From positions 310,001 through 374,000 of the forward strand of contig JAITUC010000019.1 of the NCBI GenBank assembly GCA_031286585.1: DNA of 64,000 nucleotides. The letters are read 5' to 3'. A program made the translations under genes and the position numbers. How positions within the stretch are numbered: position 1 is the stretch's first letter; every line of letters starts with the position of its first letter. Under the pieces are notes generated by a model. That model was not told where the DNA came from. It did not search any database and was given only the letters and a program-made list of their open reading frames with translations. Below, piece after piece: positions 40,963 through 50,386 of the stretch. Source of the stretch: Delftia acidovorans (lineage in GTDB: Bacteria; Pseudomonadota; Gammaproteobacteria; Burkholderiales; Burkholderiaceae_C).

Positions 40963-41664
40963 ATGAAAACAGAATCTTCCACCAAAACCATTGTCAACAG
41001 GATATTTGACCAGGACAGTTTGACGGAATTATTGAAACAAGAGACCGCCCATGGCCTGAGTTTCGAGCAATGCGCATTCGACGGATTGAGTCTTTATCGA
41101 TTCAATATGCAGGGAGCGCAATTTGTGGAATGCAGCTTCGCGGATACCTGCTTCGAGAGCTGCCAGCTGGCCGAGACCCGCTGGCTGCATTGCAAGGCGG
41201 GCCGGGCCGATTTCAGGCTGGCCGATCTGACGGATGCGCTGCTGTGCCAGAGCGATCTGAACAACACGAACTGGGAGCTGGCCAAGCTGGCTTCGGCGCG
41301 TTTTCTGGAGGTCAAGCTGACCGGCGCCAGGTTTCGCGGCGCAGAAACCCTGGGCGTCGAATTCCACGAATCCCTGCTCATTGGTGCCGATCTGCGCGGC
41401 ATGTCCTTCCGCAAGAAAACGCTGGAAGGCCTGAACTTCAGCGATGCCGATCTGGCCGGCTGCGACTTCCGCGATGCCGTTTTCCACAAGGCAAGCCTGC
41501 GCGATGCCAACCTCAGGAATGCCCGGTTCGATGGCGCGGACCTGCGCTCGGTGGACTTGCGCGGCTTGACGATTGCCTCGCTCGGCCAGCATTTCAAGGG
41601 CAGCCTGATCTCGCATGAGCAGGCTGCCGAGCTGGTGGGCGGGCTGGGCGTGCGCGTGATGTGA
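40963..41664 (+). CDS. Pentapeptide-repeat protein
   Basis: 233 residues. From about residue 35 on, the sequence follows the A(D/N)LxX pentapeptide pattern (FEQCAFDGLSLYRF, ADFRLADLTDALLCQSDLNN, GADLRGMSF, DLAGCDFRDAVF, ANLRNARFDGADL), which folds into a right-handed quadrilateral helix. DNA-mimic members such as Qnr and McbG protect gyrase from quinolones or microcins, but many others have unrelated roles, so function is open. ATG 40963 has no strong ribosome site; the upstream frame to 40702 is non-conserved. Confidence 0.85.
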   Translation: MKTESSTKTIVNRIFDQDSLTELLKQETAHGLSFEQCAFDGLSLYRFNMQGAQFVECSFADTCFESCQLAETRWLHCKAGRADFRLADLTDALLCQSDLNNTNWELAKLASARFLEVKLTGARFRGAETLGVEFHESLLIGADLRGMSFRKKTLEGLNFSDADLAGCDFRDAVFHKASLRDANLRNARFDGADLRSVDLRGLTIASLGQHFKGSLISHEQAAELVGGLGVRVM

Positions 41665-41686
41665 GTCGGGTGCGGACCAGCAAAGC

Positions 41687-41950
41687 TCAGACGGCCGACC
41701 CGGGCCTGCGCCTGTCCTTGCGCAGCATGTCCAGATAGAGCGCTTCCACCTTCTCGCGCGCCCAGGGCGTCTTGCGCAGGAATTTGAGGCTGGAGCTGAC
41801 GCTGGGGTCCAGCGTGAAGCAGCGCACCTGAACCTGCCGTGCCAGGGCGGGCCAGCCATAGCGGGCCTCCAGGGCACGGACGATGGCTTCAAGCGTGACG
41901 CCGTGCAGCGGATTGCGGGGCTGGGCGGCGAGGGGCGGGGTTTCTTGCAT
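41687..41950 (-). CDS. VF530-family (DUF2132) small DNA-binding protein
   Basis: 87 residues from ATG 41950. The conserved stretch starts [21 protein letters not shown] and continues [24 protein letters not shown], the hallmark of the VF530 family (PF09905), whose structure suggests DNA binding. Cellular role unknown. The tail ([11 protein letters not shown]) is basic. An upstream extension to 42127 adds low-complexity sequence and is rejected as start. It is convergent with the pentapeptide-repeat gene. Confidence 0.88.
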   Translation of the reverse strand: MQETPPLAAQPRNPLHGVTLEAIVRALEARYGWPALARQVQVRCFTLDPSVSSSLKFLRKTPWAREKVEALYLDMLRKDRRRPGSAV

Positions 41951-42159
41951 GGGGTGATTTTCCCTTGTGATGGCAGGACCCGGAGCCAGGCAGTGCGATG
42001 CACGAACTGGCGCTGTGGTTGGCAGCGGCAGGACAGTTGCGCAGAAGCGGGGGCGCACCGACACTGTACGAGCGCGGAAAAATTTGTAAACACATGAAAC
42101 CAAAGAAGAAGTTTCTGTAGCATTCACAGCGTCCTTGCCCCTTCTTCGAACCCGCTTCC

Positions 42160-43716
42160 ATGCCTGCCCTGTCCCTTCGCCAGAAACTGCTGGCTCCGCT
42201 GGTTTTCTGCCTGCTGGCGCTGCTTGCGCTGACCTTGTTCAACGCCTATCAGGCACGCAGCAAGGCCTATGAGGCCCGGCAGCAGGCGCTGCGGGACTTT
42301 GTCGATTCGGCCGACAGCCTGATTGCCGCCATTGCGGCAGAGGCCAAGGCCGGCAAGCTGCCTGAAGAAGACGCCAAGGCCACGGCCATTGCCCGCGTGG
42401 GCCAGCTGCGCTATGCCGGCGGTGCGGGCTACATCACCAGCATCACGACGGATTCCGTGGTGCTGAACAACCCGGCCAGCCCGGGAATCAATGGCAAGAA
42501 CATGGCCGGCTTCCAGGATGCCAAGGGCAGCTACCTCTACCGCAGCATTGCCGCGGTGGGCGCTTCAGCCCAGGGCAACGGCTACCTCACCTACTGGTGG
42601 CCCCGTCCCGGCGCGAAGGAGCCCAGCGAGAAGCTGGCCTATGCCAAGCGATCCACCTCCTGGAACTGGGACCTGATCGCCGGCGACTACGTGGACGACA
42701 TCCAGCAGGCCTTCATCGCCACCATCATCAAGTCGGTGGCGGCGCTGGCGGTGCTGGGCGCGCTGCTGTCGTTGATCGCCTGGATGGCCACGCGCAGCGT
42801 GCTCCATGCCATCGGCGGAGAGCCGGCCGTGGCGGCAGCGATCGCCAACCGCATCGCCGCCGGGGATCTGTCGCACACCGGGCTGGAGGGAGCATCGCAC
42901 GCGCCGGAAGGCAGCGTGATCGCGGCGGTGCAGCGCATGAGCGAGCAGCTGCGCCAACTGGTGACGCGCATCCATGACACGGCGGGCATCATCCACCGCT
43001 CGGCCGGCGAGATCGCCACGGGCAGCCTGGACCTGTCGCAGCGCACGGAGCAGCAGGCCAGTTCGCTGGAGGAAACGGCGGCGTCCATGGAGCAGTTGAC
43101 CGCCACCGTGCACCAGAACGCGGAAAACGCGCAGCAGGCAAGCCAGATCGCCTCGGGCGCCTGCTCGGTGGCCGAGCGCGGCGGCGCCGTGGTGGACCAG
43201 GTGGTGAGCACGATGGGCGAGATCAATACCTCGTCGCGCCGCGTGGTGGACATCATCGGCGTGATCGACGGCATCGCCTTCCAGACCAATATCCTCGCCC
43301 TCAATGCAGCGGTCGAGGCTGCGCGCGCAGGCGACCAGGGGCGCGGCTTCGCGGTCGTGGCGGGCGAGGTGCGCACCCTGGCGCAACGCAGCGCCTCGGC
43401 CGCGCGCGAGATCAAGACGCTGATCCAGGCCTCGGTGGAGCGCGTGGATGCCGGCGCCACCCTGGTGGACCAGGCCGGGCAGACCATGCGCGAAGTGGTC
43501 ACCACGGTGCGCAACATCACGGGCATCGTGACCGAAATCGCCTCGGCCAGCCGCGAGCAAAGCAGCGGCATCGAGCAGGTGGGCCATGCCGTGACCGACA
43601 TGGACCGCGTGACCCAGCAGAACGCCGCGCTGGTGGAGCAGTCCTCGGCCGCCACGCAGGTGCTGCAGCAGGAGTCGGAGAAGCTCTCGCGCCTGACGGC
43701 ATCGTTCAAACTCTAG
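42160..43716 (+). CDS. Methyl-accepting chemotaxis protein (sCache type)
   Basis: 518 residues. One N-terminal membrane span ([18 protein letters not shown]), a periplasmic single-Cache sensor ([31 protein letters not shown] near 85-115), a second span near 195, a HAMP-like linker and a long MCP signalling domain with the hairpin tip [41 protein letters not shown] (about 363-403). Ligand unknown; Cache domains bind small carboxylates, amines or amino acids. No che genes nearby. C-terminus ends SFKL without the CheR-binding pentapeptide. Confidence 0.93.
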   Translation: MPALSLRQKLLAPLVFCLLALLALTLFNAYQARSKAYEARQQALRDFVDSADSLIAAIAAEAKAGKLPEEDAKATAIARVGQLRYAGGAGYITSITTDSVVLNNPASPGINGKNMAGFQDAKGSYLYRSIAAVGASAQGNGYLTYWWPRPGAKEPSEKLAYAKRSTSWNWDLIAGDYVDDIQQAFIATIIKSVAALAVLGALLSLIAWMATRSVLHAIGGEPAVAAAIANRIAAGDLSHTGLEGASHAPEGSVIAAVQRMSEQLRQLVTRIHDTAGIIHRSAGEIATGSLDLSQRTEQQASSLEETAASMEQLTATVHQNAENAQQASQIASGACSVAERGGAVVDQVVSTMGEINTSSRRVVDIIGVIDGIAFQTNILALNAAVEAARAGDQGRGFAVVAGEVRTLAQRSASAAREIKTLIQASVERVDAGATLVDQAGQTMREVVTTVRNITGIVTEIASASREQSSGIEQVGHAVTDMDRVTQQNAALVEQSSAATQVLQQESEKLSRLTASFKL

Positions 43717-43745
43717 GCTTCGCTTCCCTCCCCCTCTCTTCACAC

Positions 43746-44051
43746 ATGATCACCTGCTACCTGCGCTACATCATCGATCCGTTCAAGGCCAAGGAATTCG
43801 AGGAGTACGGCAAGACCTGGATTCCGCTGGTCGAGAAATTCGGCGGCAAGCACCACGGCTACTTCCTGCCGTCCGAAGGTGCCAACAATGTGGCGCTGGC
43901 CATGTTCAGCTTCCCCAGCATGGCGCTGTACGAGGAGTACCGCATCAAGTCCATGCAGGACCCCGAATGCCAGGCCGCCTTCCGCTACGCGGAGGACACG
44001 CGCTGCATCCTCAGCTACGAGCGCAGCTTCATGCGCCCGGTCTTCGGCTGA
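43746..44051 (+). CDS. NIPSNAP-family small protein
   Basis: 101 residues: TCYLRYIIDPFKAKEFEEYGK and FGGKHHGYFLPSEGANNVAL, followed by EYRIKSMQDPECQ, which are the NIPSNAP (PF07978) features. The fold is a dimeric alpha+beta barrel; no catalytic site is identified. It follows the chemoreceptor by 29 bp in the same direction, so co-expression is likely, though a functional link is unclear. Followed by two hairpins rich in GCATGC. Confidence 0.88.
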   Translation: MITCYLRYIIDPFKAKEFEEYGKTWIPLVEKFGGKHHGYFLPSEGANNVALAMFSFPSMALYEEYRIKSMQDPECQAAFRYAEDTRCILSYERSFMRPVFG

Positions 44052-44057
44052 GCCTCT

Positions 44058-44113
44058 TGCATGCCGCGCCCATGTGTGCGGCATGCACGCATGCACGTGC
44101 GCTGCATGCGTTT
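44058..44113 (+). terminator. Tandem hairpins after the NIPSNAP gene
   Basis: A perfect 10-bp inverted repeat TGCATGCCGC/GCGGCATGCA (44058-44087) abuts a perfect 8-bp repeat CGCATGCA/TGCATGCG (44088-44110), then TTT. Four GCATGC copies lie in about 55 bp. Likely transcription end or protein-binding cluster. Confidence 0.5.
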
Positions 44114-44185
44114 GCAAATACGGAATCGGTATTTTCACAACTGAAGCACGCTAACTAGCATCCATCCCATTGCAATCTTTTGAGG

Positions 44186-45178
44186 ATGGAGCGCGTGAAC
44201 AAGCGTCGTTTCCTGCTGGCCGGCCCTTCTTTGCTGGCCGCTGCCGCCCTGGCTTCCACCCACGCCGCCCAGGCTGCGGCGGACCCCCGGACCCGATTGG
44301 TCGTTGCCGACCAGAGCGAACTGCTGCGCCACCTGCTGGATGCCAGCGGCGAGCGCAAGCGCCTGGGCTTTCAGCTGGAGCTGCCCAACTTCGCGGGCGG
44401 CCCGGCCATCTTCGAGGCCATACGCGCAGGCGCGCTGGACATTGCCTATGTGGGCGACACGCCGCCCATCCAGGCGCGCGCAGCCGGGGTGCAGCTGCCC
44501 ATCATCGCCACCTTCACGCGCGAGCGCGCCCAGTACCGCCTGGTGCAGCGCGCCGATGCAGGCATAGAGCGCCTGGCCGACCTGCGCGGCAAGCGCCTGA
44601 GCTATGTGGAAGGCTCGGGCCGCCAGGTCTTCCTGATCGAGGCATTGACACGCGCGGGCCTGACGCTGGCCGACGTGAAGCTGGTCAACCTGCGCGTGGC
44701 CGAACTCAATGACGCGCTGCGCGCCAAGGCGGTGGACGTGGCCGTGCTCATGGAGCCCCATGTCACGCGCCTGGGCAAGCAGATCGGCGCACGGCCCGTG
44801 CCTGATCCGCAGGAGCGCGCGCTGCTGCCCGCCACCTCGTACATCTACGCACGGCCCGACGTGCTGGCCGACCCGGCCAAGTCCCAGGCCATCGTCGATT
44901 TCCTGGGCGCCTTCGTGCGCGCAGGCAAGTGGAGCAATGGCCACGAGCAGGAATGGGGCCGCCACTACTACACGCAGTTCCAGCGCATCGATGCCGAGAG
45001 CACGGCGGCCATCCTGGCATCGCAGTCCGACCTGCTGTTCCAGACGGCCGCCGAGGCGCAGCCCCACCACCAGAAACTGATCGACATCCTGCACGCCGCA
45101 GGCAGCCTGCCGCAGCGGCTGGATGCGGCCGGGTCCTTCGTGTCCACCTACGACCGCGTGATCGTGGCCAACCGATGA
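44186..45178 (+). CDS. SsuA/TauA-type ABC substrate-binding protein
   Basis: 330 residues with a twin-Arg-like N-terminus (VNKRRFLLAGPSLLAAAALAS) as signal. The mature part is an NMT1/SsuA-like periplasmic protein: LPNFAGGPAIFEAIRAGALDIAYVGDTPPIQARAAG near 70-105 is the family's binding loop. Ligands are sulfonates, taurine, nitrate or related anions. TTG 44180 is in frame but ATG 44186 is preferred. Followed by permease (19-bp gap), ATPase and flavin monooxygenase: an uptake and desulfonation unit. Confidence 0.9.
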   Translation: MERVNKRRFLLAGPSLLAAAALASTHAAQAAADPRTRLVVADQSELLRHLLDASGERKRLGFQLELPNFAGGPAIFEAIRAGALDIAYVGDTPPIQARAAGVQLPIIATFTRERAQYRLVQRADAGIERLADLRGKRLSYVEGSGRQVFLIEALTRAGLTLADVKLVNLRVAELNDALRAKAVDVAVLMEPHVTRLGKQIGARPVPDPQERALLPATSYIYARPDVLADPAKSQAIVDFLGAFVRAGKWSNGHEQEWGRHYYTQFQRIDAESTAAILASQSDLLFQTAAEAQPHHQKLIDILHAAGSLPQRLDAAGSFVSTYDRVIVANR

Positions 45179-45197
45179 ACCGGCAAGAAAACACACG

Positions 45198-46061
45198 ATG
45201 ACGCAAGCGCAACTGGACATCAACGCGGCCGGTCTGGCACCGGCCACTGCAGCCACCGCTCAATCCGGGCCCGCCACCCGGGCAGCCGTGCAGCTGGTGC
45301 CCGCACGCCTGTCGCAGGGCGCGCTGCTGGTGGGCCCCGGCCTGCTGCTGGTGCTGTGGGAGGCGGCCTCGCGCCTGGGCTGGCTGTCGCCCGAGACGCT
45401 GACCGCACCCTCGCAGGCCCTGGTCGCCGGCTACGGCATGGTGGCCGACGGCAGCCTGCTGCCCCACCTGCTGGCATCGGCGGGCCGTGCCTACAGCGGG
45501 TTGCTGCTGGGCGTGGTGGCTGGCGTGCTGCTGGCCCTGGCCTCGGGCCTGACGCGCACGGGCGAGGCCCTGCTGGACGGCCTGGTGCAGATCAAGCGCG
45601 CCGTGCCCACGCTGGCGCTGATTCCCCTGGCCATCATCTGGCTGGGCATTGGCGAGTCCATGAAGATCTTCCTGATCTTCACGGCCGTGCTGGTGCCCGT
45701 CTACATCAACACCCACGCGGCCCTGCGCGGCATCGACATCGGCCATGTGGAGCTGGCACAGACCCTGGGCCTGTCGCGCGCCGAATTCATCCGCAAGGTG
45801 GCGCTGCCGGGCGCTTTGCCGGGCTTCTTCGTGGGCCTGCGCATCGCCGTGTCGCTGTGCTGGACGGCGCTGGTGGTGCTGGAGCTGATCAACACGCAGA
45901 CCGGCATCGGCTACCTCATGAACCGCGCCCGCGACTGGGGGCAGACCGATGTGATCGTGGTGGGCATCCTCATCTACGCCCTGCTGGGCCTGCTGTCCGA
46001 CGCCGTGGTCCGCCGCATCGAGGCGCATGTGCTGTCCTACCGGAGGTCGCTGGGATCATGA
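45198..46061 (+). CDS. SsuC/TauC-type ABC permease
   Basis: 287 residues with about six spans. The C-terminal coupling loop is ELAQTLGLSRAEFIRKVALPGALPGFFVGLRIA (about 192-224). The first ~40 residues are Ala/Thr-rich and probably cytosolic. The stop overlaps the ATPase start (ATGA). It should pair with SsuA-like and ATPase neighbours to import a sulfonate-like compound. Confidence 0.92.
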   Translation: MTQAQLDINAAGLAPATAATAQSGPATRAAVQLVPARLSQGALLVGPGLLLVLWEAASRLGWLSPETLTAPSQALVAGYGMVADGSLLPHLLASAGRAYSGLLLGVVAGVLLALASGLTRTGEALLDGLVQIKRAVPTLALIPLAIIWLGIGESMKIFLIFTAVLVPVYINTHAALRGIDIGHVELAQTLGLSRAEFIRKVALPGALPGFFVGLRIAVSLCWTALVVLELINTQTGIGYLMNRARDWGQTDVIVVGILIYALLGLLSDAVVRRIEAHVLSYRRSLGS

Positions 46062-46783
46062 ACCATCACCCCACCCCGGGCGCCGTGCGACTGCAGCGCT
46101 TCACGCGCAGCTTTGGCGGCAAGAACGTGCTGGACGCCATCGACCTGGACATTGCCCCGGGCCAGTTCGTGGCCCTGCTGGGCGAGTCCGGCTCGGGCAA
46201 GACCACCTTGCTGCGCGCGCTCGCCGGGCTGGACGGCCATGCGCAGTCCAGCGGCGCGGCCAGCGCCCAGGGCAATGTGTCCGTGCTGTTCCAGGACGCA
46301 CGCCTGCTGCCCTGGCTGTCGGTGCTGGACAACCTCACGCTGGGGCTGGACGCCCGTGCCGTGCGGCCCGCAGCCGAGCAGATCCTGGCCGACGTGGGCC
46401 TGCAGGACAAGGCCGGCGCCTGGCCTGCCACGCTGTCGGGCGGGCAGAAGCAGCGCGCATCGCTGGCCCGCAGCCTGCTGCGCGACCCGCACGTGCTGCT
46501 GGCCGACGAGCCGTTCGGCGCGCTGGACGCGCTCACGCGCATGCGCATGCACGGACTGCTGCTGCGCCTGGTCGAGCGCATCCGGCCCACGGTCATCCTC
46601 GTCACCCACGACGTGGACGAATCCCTGCTGCTGGCCGACCGCATCCTGGTGCTCAGGGATGGCCGCATTGCCGAGGACCACGCCGTGGACCTGCCCCATC
46701 CCCGCCGCCCCGACCATCCTGCCTTCATGCAGCTGCGCGCCACCTTGCTGCGCAGCCTGGGCGTCGAGACAGAGATCGCCTGA
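46058..46783 (+). CDS. SsuB/TauB-type ABC ATPase
   Basis: 241 residues. Walker A GESGSGKTT at about 44-52, Q-loop LFQDARLLPW near 79, ABC signature LSGGQKQRASLARSLL near 126, Walker B HVLLADEPFGALDAL near 150 and the H-loop VTHDVDE near 181 are all intact. It energises the adjacent permease. Translational coupling by ATGA. Confidence 0.94.
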   Translation: MNHHPTPGAVRLQRFTRSFGGKNVLDAIDLDIAPGQFVALLGESGSGKTTLLRALAGLDGHAQSSGAASAQGNVSVLFQDARLLPWLSVLDNLTLGLDARAVRPAAEQILADVGLQDKAGAWPATLSGGQKQRASLARSLLRDPHVLLADEPFGALDALTRMRMHGLLLRLVERIRPTVILVTHDVDESLLLADRILVLRDGRIAEDHAVDLPHPRRPDHPAFMQLRATLLRSLGVETEIA

Positions 46784-46830
46784 CGCCGGCCCCGCCCGCG
46801 AAACACCTCACACAACAAAGGACTGCTCCC

Positions 46831-48192
46831 ATGTCTCGGCAACTGCACCTGAACCTGTTCCTCATGACGCGCGGCCACCATGAAGGCGCCTGGCGCCATC
46901 CGGGCGCCAACCGCAAGGCGCTCACCGACCTGGAGCTGTACGTCGATGCCGCACGCATCGCCGAGGCCGCCAAATTCGACGCCGTCTTCCTGGCCGACAG
47001 CCTGGTCGGGCCCGAGAACGGCCAGCAGATCACCTCGGGCCTGCTGGACCCGCTGGTGCTGCTGACGGCACTGGCGCTGCGCACCGAGCGCATCGGCCTG
47101 ATCGGCACCGCCTCCACCACCTACAGCCATGCCTACACGCTGGCGCGCCAGTTCGCCTCGCTGGACCATCTGTCCAAGGGACGTGCCGGATGGAACATCG
47201 TCACCTCCTGGGCGCCCAACGCGGGCCTGAACTACGGCCTGACCGACAGCGTGGACCACGGCGACCGCTACCGCATCGCTGAGGAATTCGTGTCCGCCGT
47301 CGATGCACTGTGGCGCAGCTTTCCGGCCAGCGCCCTGCTGGACGACACGGCGGCCGGCCAGTTCCTGGACGCCTCCCAGATCAAGCCCATCCACTTCGAA
47401 GGCAAGTACATCCGCACGCGCGGCCCGCTCAACGTGCCCGGCAGCCCGCAGGGCCGGCCCGTCTTCGTGCAGGCCGGCCAGTCCGAATCCGGCCGCGCCT
47501 TTGCCGCGCAATGGGCCGAGGCCATCTTCACTGCCCACGGTTCGCGTGAATCGGCCCAGGCCTTCTATGCCGACATCAAGGCACAGGCCCGGCAACGCGG
47601 CCGCCGCCCCGAAGATATCGCCATCCTGCCCGGGATCAGCGCCGCCATCGGCTCCACCGAATACGAGGCGCGCCAGGTCTGGGAAGAGCTCGACAGCCTG
47701 ACCAGCACCGAGGTCGGCCTGGCCCGCCTGTCCGCCCGCTTTGGCGGCCACGACTTCTCGGCCGTGCCGCTGGACCGCCTGCTCACCCGCGACGACTTCC
47801 CCGATCCCGACAAGGTCGAAGCCTCACGCAGCCGCGCCGTGGGCTACGTGGAGACCAGCCTGCGCGACGGCCTCACCCTGCGCGGCCTGCTCCAGCGCCT
47901 GGCCGGCGCCCGCGGCCACCTGGCCGTGGCCGGCACGCCCGAACAGGTGGCCGACATCATCGAAGACTGGTTCAGGAACGGCGCGGCCGACGGCTTCAAC
48001 GTCATGCCGCCCATACTCAACCAGCAGTTCGAACTGTTCACCAGCGAAGTCGTGCCGATCCTGCGCAAGCGCGGCCTGTTACGCGAGGAATACGACAGCG
48101 ATACGCTGCGCGGGCATTTGGGGCTGGGGGAATTGACGGGGACGGGGGGCGCCCCAGCCGCCCGCCCAAGGGAGCAAGCGCTGGCGGCTTGA
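46831..48192 (+). CDS. LLM-class flavin monooxygenase (NtaA/SnaA/DszA/SsuD-like)
   Basis: 453 residues. A luciferase-like FMNH2-dependent oxygenase: RGHHEGAWRHPGANRKAL near residue 14, FDAVFLADSL near 49, GLIGTASTTYSHAYTLARQFASLDHLSKGRAGWNIVTS near 89-126 and PVFVQAGQSESGRAFA near 209-224. Family members cleave nitrilotriacetate, dibenzothiophene sulfone or alkanesulfonates with a separate flavin reductase. With the preceding ABC importer a sulfur-scavenging role is likely; no flavin reductase gene is adjacent. The C-terminal tail after 430 is low-complexity. Confidence 0.9.
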   Translation: MSRQLHLNLFLMTRGHHEGAWRHPGANRKALTDLELYVDAARIAEAAKFDAVFLADSLVGPENGQQITSGLLDPLVLLTALALRTERIGLIGTASTTYSHAYTLARQFASLDHLSKGRAGWNIVTSWAPNAGLNYGLTDSVDHGDRYRIAEEFVSAVDALWRSFPASALLDDTAAGQFLDASQIKPIHFEGKYIRTRGPLNVPGSPQGRPVFVQAGQSESGRAFAAQWAEAIFTAHGSRESAQAFYADIKAQARQRGRRPEDIAILPGISAAIGSTEYEARQVWEELDSLTSTEVGLARLSARFGGHDFSAVPLDRLLTRDDFPDPDKVEASRSRAVGYVETSLRDGLTLRGLLQRLAGARGHLAVAGTPEQVADIIEDWFRNGAADGFNVMPPILNQQFELFTSEVVPILRKRGLLREEYDSDTLRGHLGLGELTGTGGAPAARPREQALAA

Positions 48193-48223
48193 CCGATGCG
48201 GCGATGCGGCTGCACCGACAGGC

Positions 48224-49117
48224 CTACAGCAGAATGTCCGCCGTGGGGTACTTCCAGAAGTCGCGCAGCAGGTAGCTGATCGGCAGGTTCAGATTCGTGG
48301 AACTGGGTGGAATCGGTTGCAGGAACCACTTCTCGTAGATCGGGTGGATTTCGCGGCTGGTGATGATCCGCTTCATCTCTTCATCGACCAGTTTCTTGAA
48401 CGCGGTATCGGCCTTCGGCAGCATGATCGCCAGGGGCTCGGTGGTCAGGAACTTGCCCACCACCTTCAGGGCGCGCGGATCGGGCCGTGCTGCGGCCAGC
48501 CCGTTGAGAAGCACGTCATCCATCACGAAGGCATCGGCCTCGCCCTTCTCCACCATCTCCAGCGCCTTCGCGTGATCGGGCGCCTCCAGGATGGTGATGC
48601 CCAGGAGGCGCTGCTTGTTGGCCTGCACCGCCACGGCCATCGGGCTGGTGCCCTTGGTCGAGACCAGCTTCTTCCCCTTGAGATCCTCCAGCACGCTCAC
48701 GGTGCTTTCGGCCTTCACGAGCAGCCGGGCGCCGGTGATGAAATGGGGCACCGTGAACGCCACGGTCTGGCGCCGTTCCGCGTTGTTCGTGGTCGAGCCG
48801 CACTCCATGTCGGCCTTGCCCTGCTCGATCATGGCCATGCGATTGGCGGGCGTGACCATCAGGAACTCCACTTTCATGTCCTTCCTGCCTGTCTGCTTGC
48901 GCACCGCCTCGGCCAGGCGAAGGCACAGATCCAGCGCGTAACCGACGGGCTTGCCGCTGCGCGTGTCGATATAGGAGAAGGGGACCGACGATTCCCGGTG
49001 CGCAATCACCAGCGCGCCACCGGCCTGGACCTTGTCCAGCACACCGGCTTCAGATACACCGCTCAAGGCCGACAGGCCCAACGCACCCAACGCAATTCCC
49101 CACTGACGAAAGATCAT
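48224..49117 (-). CDS. Orphan amino-acid ABC substrate-binding protein
   Basis: 297 residues from ATG 49117. A signal peptide (GALGLSALSGVSEAG) leads to a family-3 periplasmic binding domain: IAHRESSVPFSYIDTRSGKPVGYALDLCLRLAEAV, then the MIEQGKADMECGSTTNNAERRQTVAFT ligand lobe, typical of glutamate/aspartate binders (GltI-like). No permease or ATPase is next to it, so it must work with a transporter elsewhere. It is divergent from corA. Confidence 0.9.
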   Translation of the reverse strand: MIFRQWGIALGALGLSALSGVSEAGVLDKVQAGGALVIAHRESSVPFSYIDTRSGKPVGYALDLCLRLAEAVRKQTGRKDMKVEFLMVTPANRMAMIEQGKADMECGSTTNNAERRQTVAFTVPHFITGARLLVKAESTVSVLEDLKGKKLVSTKGTSPMAVAVQANKQRLLGITILEAPDHAKALEMVEKGEADAFVMDDVLLNGLAAARPDPRALKVVGKFLTTEPLAIMLPKADTAFKKLVDEEMKRIITSREIHPIYEKWFLQPIPPSSTNLNLPISYLLRDFWKYPTADILL

Positions 49118-49297
49118 CGAAGTCCTTGGAACGCAAGCGCTGGGCGGCGCCCAGCAGTGTGGTGACAGGTTATACACGTATTGTTACCGAATGCGCAAAC
49201 GGGGCTGCCCCCGGTCTTGATGGCACCTTAACCAATGGCTTTTACGCATGCTTCGTTATGGCAGGATCACCCGTACCAGAATTTCCGAGAGTTCCCC

Positions 49298-50272
49298 ATG
49301 CTGATCAACTGCGTCGCCTACGAAAACGGGGCCAAGCTGGCAGACATACCCGTCGCCGACATCAGCAACTACATAGAGCGCCCCGGCTGCTTCGTCTGGG
49401 TGGCGCTGGCCGACGCCACGCCGGCCGAGCTGGAGGAAATGCGCCAGGAGTTCGGCCTGCACGCCCTGGCCGTGGAGGATGCGCTGCACGGCCACCAGCG
49501 GCCCAAGCTGGAGGAGTACGGCAGCTCGCTGTTTGCCGTGATGCACCTGCTGGAGCCCGAGCCCGAGCGGCCCGGGCATTTCAACCACGGCGAGGTCGAT
49601 GTCTTCGTGGGGCCCAACTACGTGCTGTCGGTGCGCAACCGCAGCAAGCGCGGCTTCCTGGGCGTACGCGAGCGTTGCGAGAGCGAGCCCGAGCTGCTGC
49701 GCCACGGCTCGGGCTTCGTGCTGTATGCGCTGATGGATGCGGTGGTGGACCGCTACTTCCCCATCATCGATGCGCTGGAAGTGGAACTGGAGCAGATAGA
49801 GCAGCAGATCTTCACCAAGGGCGCGGCGCGCGACAACATCAAGCAGCTGTATGAACTCAAGGGCCGCGCCATGGAGCTCAAGCATGCCGTGGCCCCGTTG
49901 CTGGAGGCCGTGGGCAAGCTCAACGGCGGGCGCGTGCCGCAGATCTGCGCGGGCTCCAAGGACTATTTCCGCGACGTGATGGACCACCTGGGCCGCATCA
50001 ACAGCCAGATCGACACCATGCGCGACACCGTGGGCACGGCCATCCAGGTGAACCTGTCCATGGTGTCCATCGAGGAGAACGAAGTCACCAAGCGGCTGGC
50101 GGCCTGGGCCAGTATCTTTGCCATCTGCACGGCCTTCTTCGGCGTGTGGGGGATGAATTTCGAGGTCATGCCCGAGCTGAAATGGCAATACGGCTACCCG
50201 GCTGCCCTGCTGTTCGTGCTGGGCGTGTGCGGAGTGCTTTACTACAAGTTCCGCAAGGCGGGGTGGCTGTAG
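49298..50272 (+). CDS. corA: CorA-family Mg2+/Co2+ transporter
   Basis: 324 residues. Large cytosolic N-terminal domain, then two C-terminal spans with the GMN pore signature in WGMNFEVMPEL (about 290-300). It forms a pentameric channel for Mg2+ (also Co2+, Ni2+). The ATG 49298 gives MLINCVAYENG; a longer in-frame start at 49235 is unsupported. Confidence 0.95.
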   Translation: MLINCVAYENGAKLADIPVADISNYIERPGCFVWVALADATPAELEEMRQEFGLHALAVEDALHGHQRPKLEEYGSSLFAVMHLLEPEPERPGHFNHGEVDVFVGPNYVLSVRNRSKRGFLGVRERCESEPELLRHGSGFVLYALMDAVVDRYFPIIDALEVELEQIEQQIFTKGAARDNIKQLYELKGRAMELKHAVAPLLEAVGKLNGGRVPQICAGSKDYFRDVMDHLGRINSQIDTMRDTVGTAIQVNLSMVSIEENEVTKRLAAWASIFAICTAFFGVWGMNFEVMPELKWQYGYPAALLFVLGVCGVLYYKFRKAGWL

Positions 50273-50386
50273 GCGGCGGGAAGGTGTGCGGTGTCAGGGT
50301 ATCCACCCAGCCGCACCGTCACAGCCGCGTCACACATCCACGCCACCATCCCAGGCGCCAACTCCTGGACGCCCGGATTCCCCACC

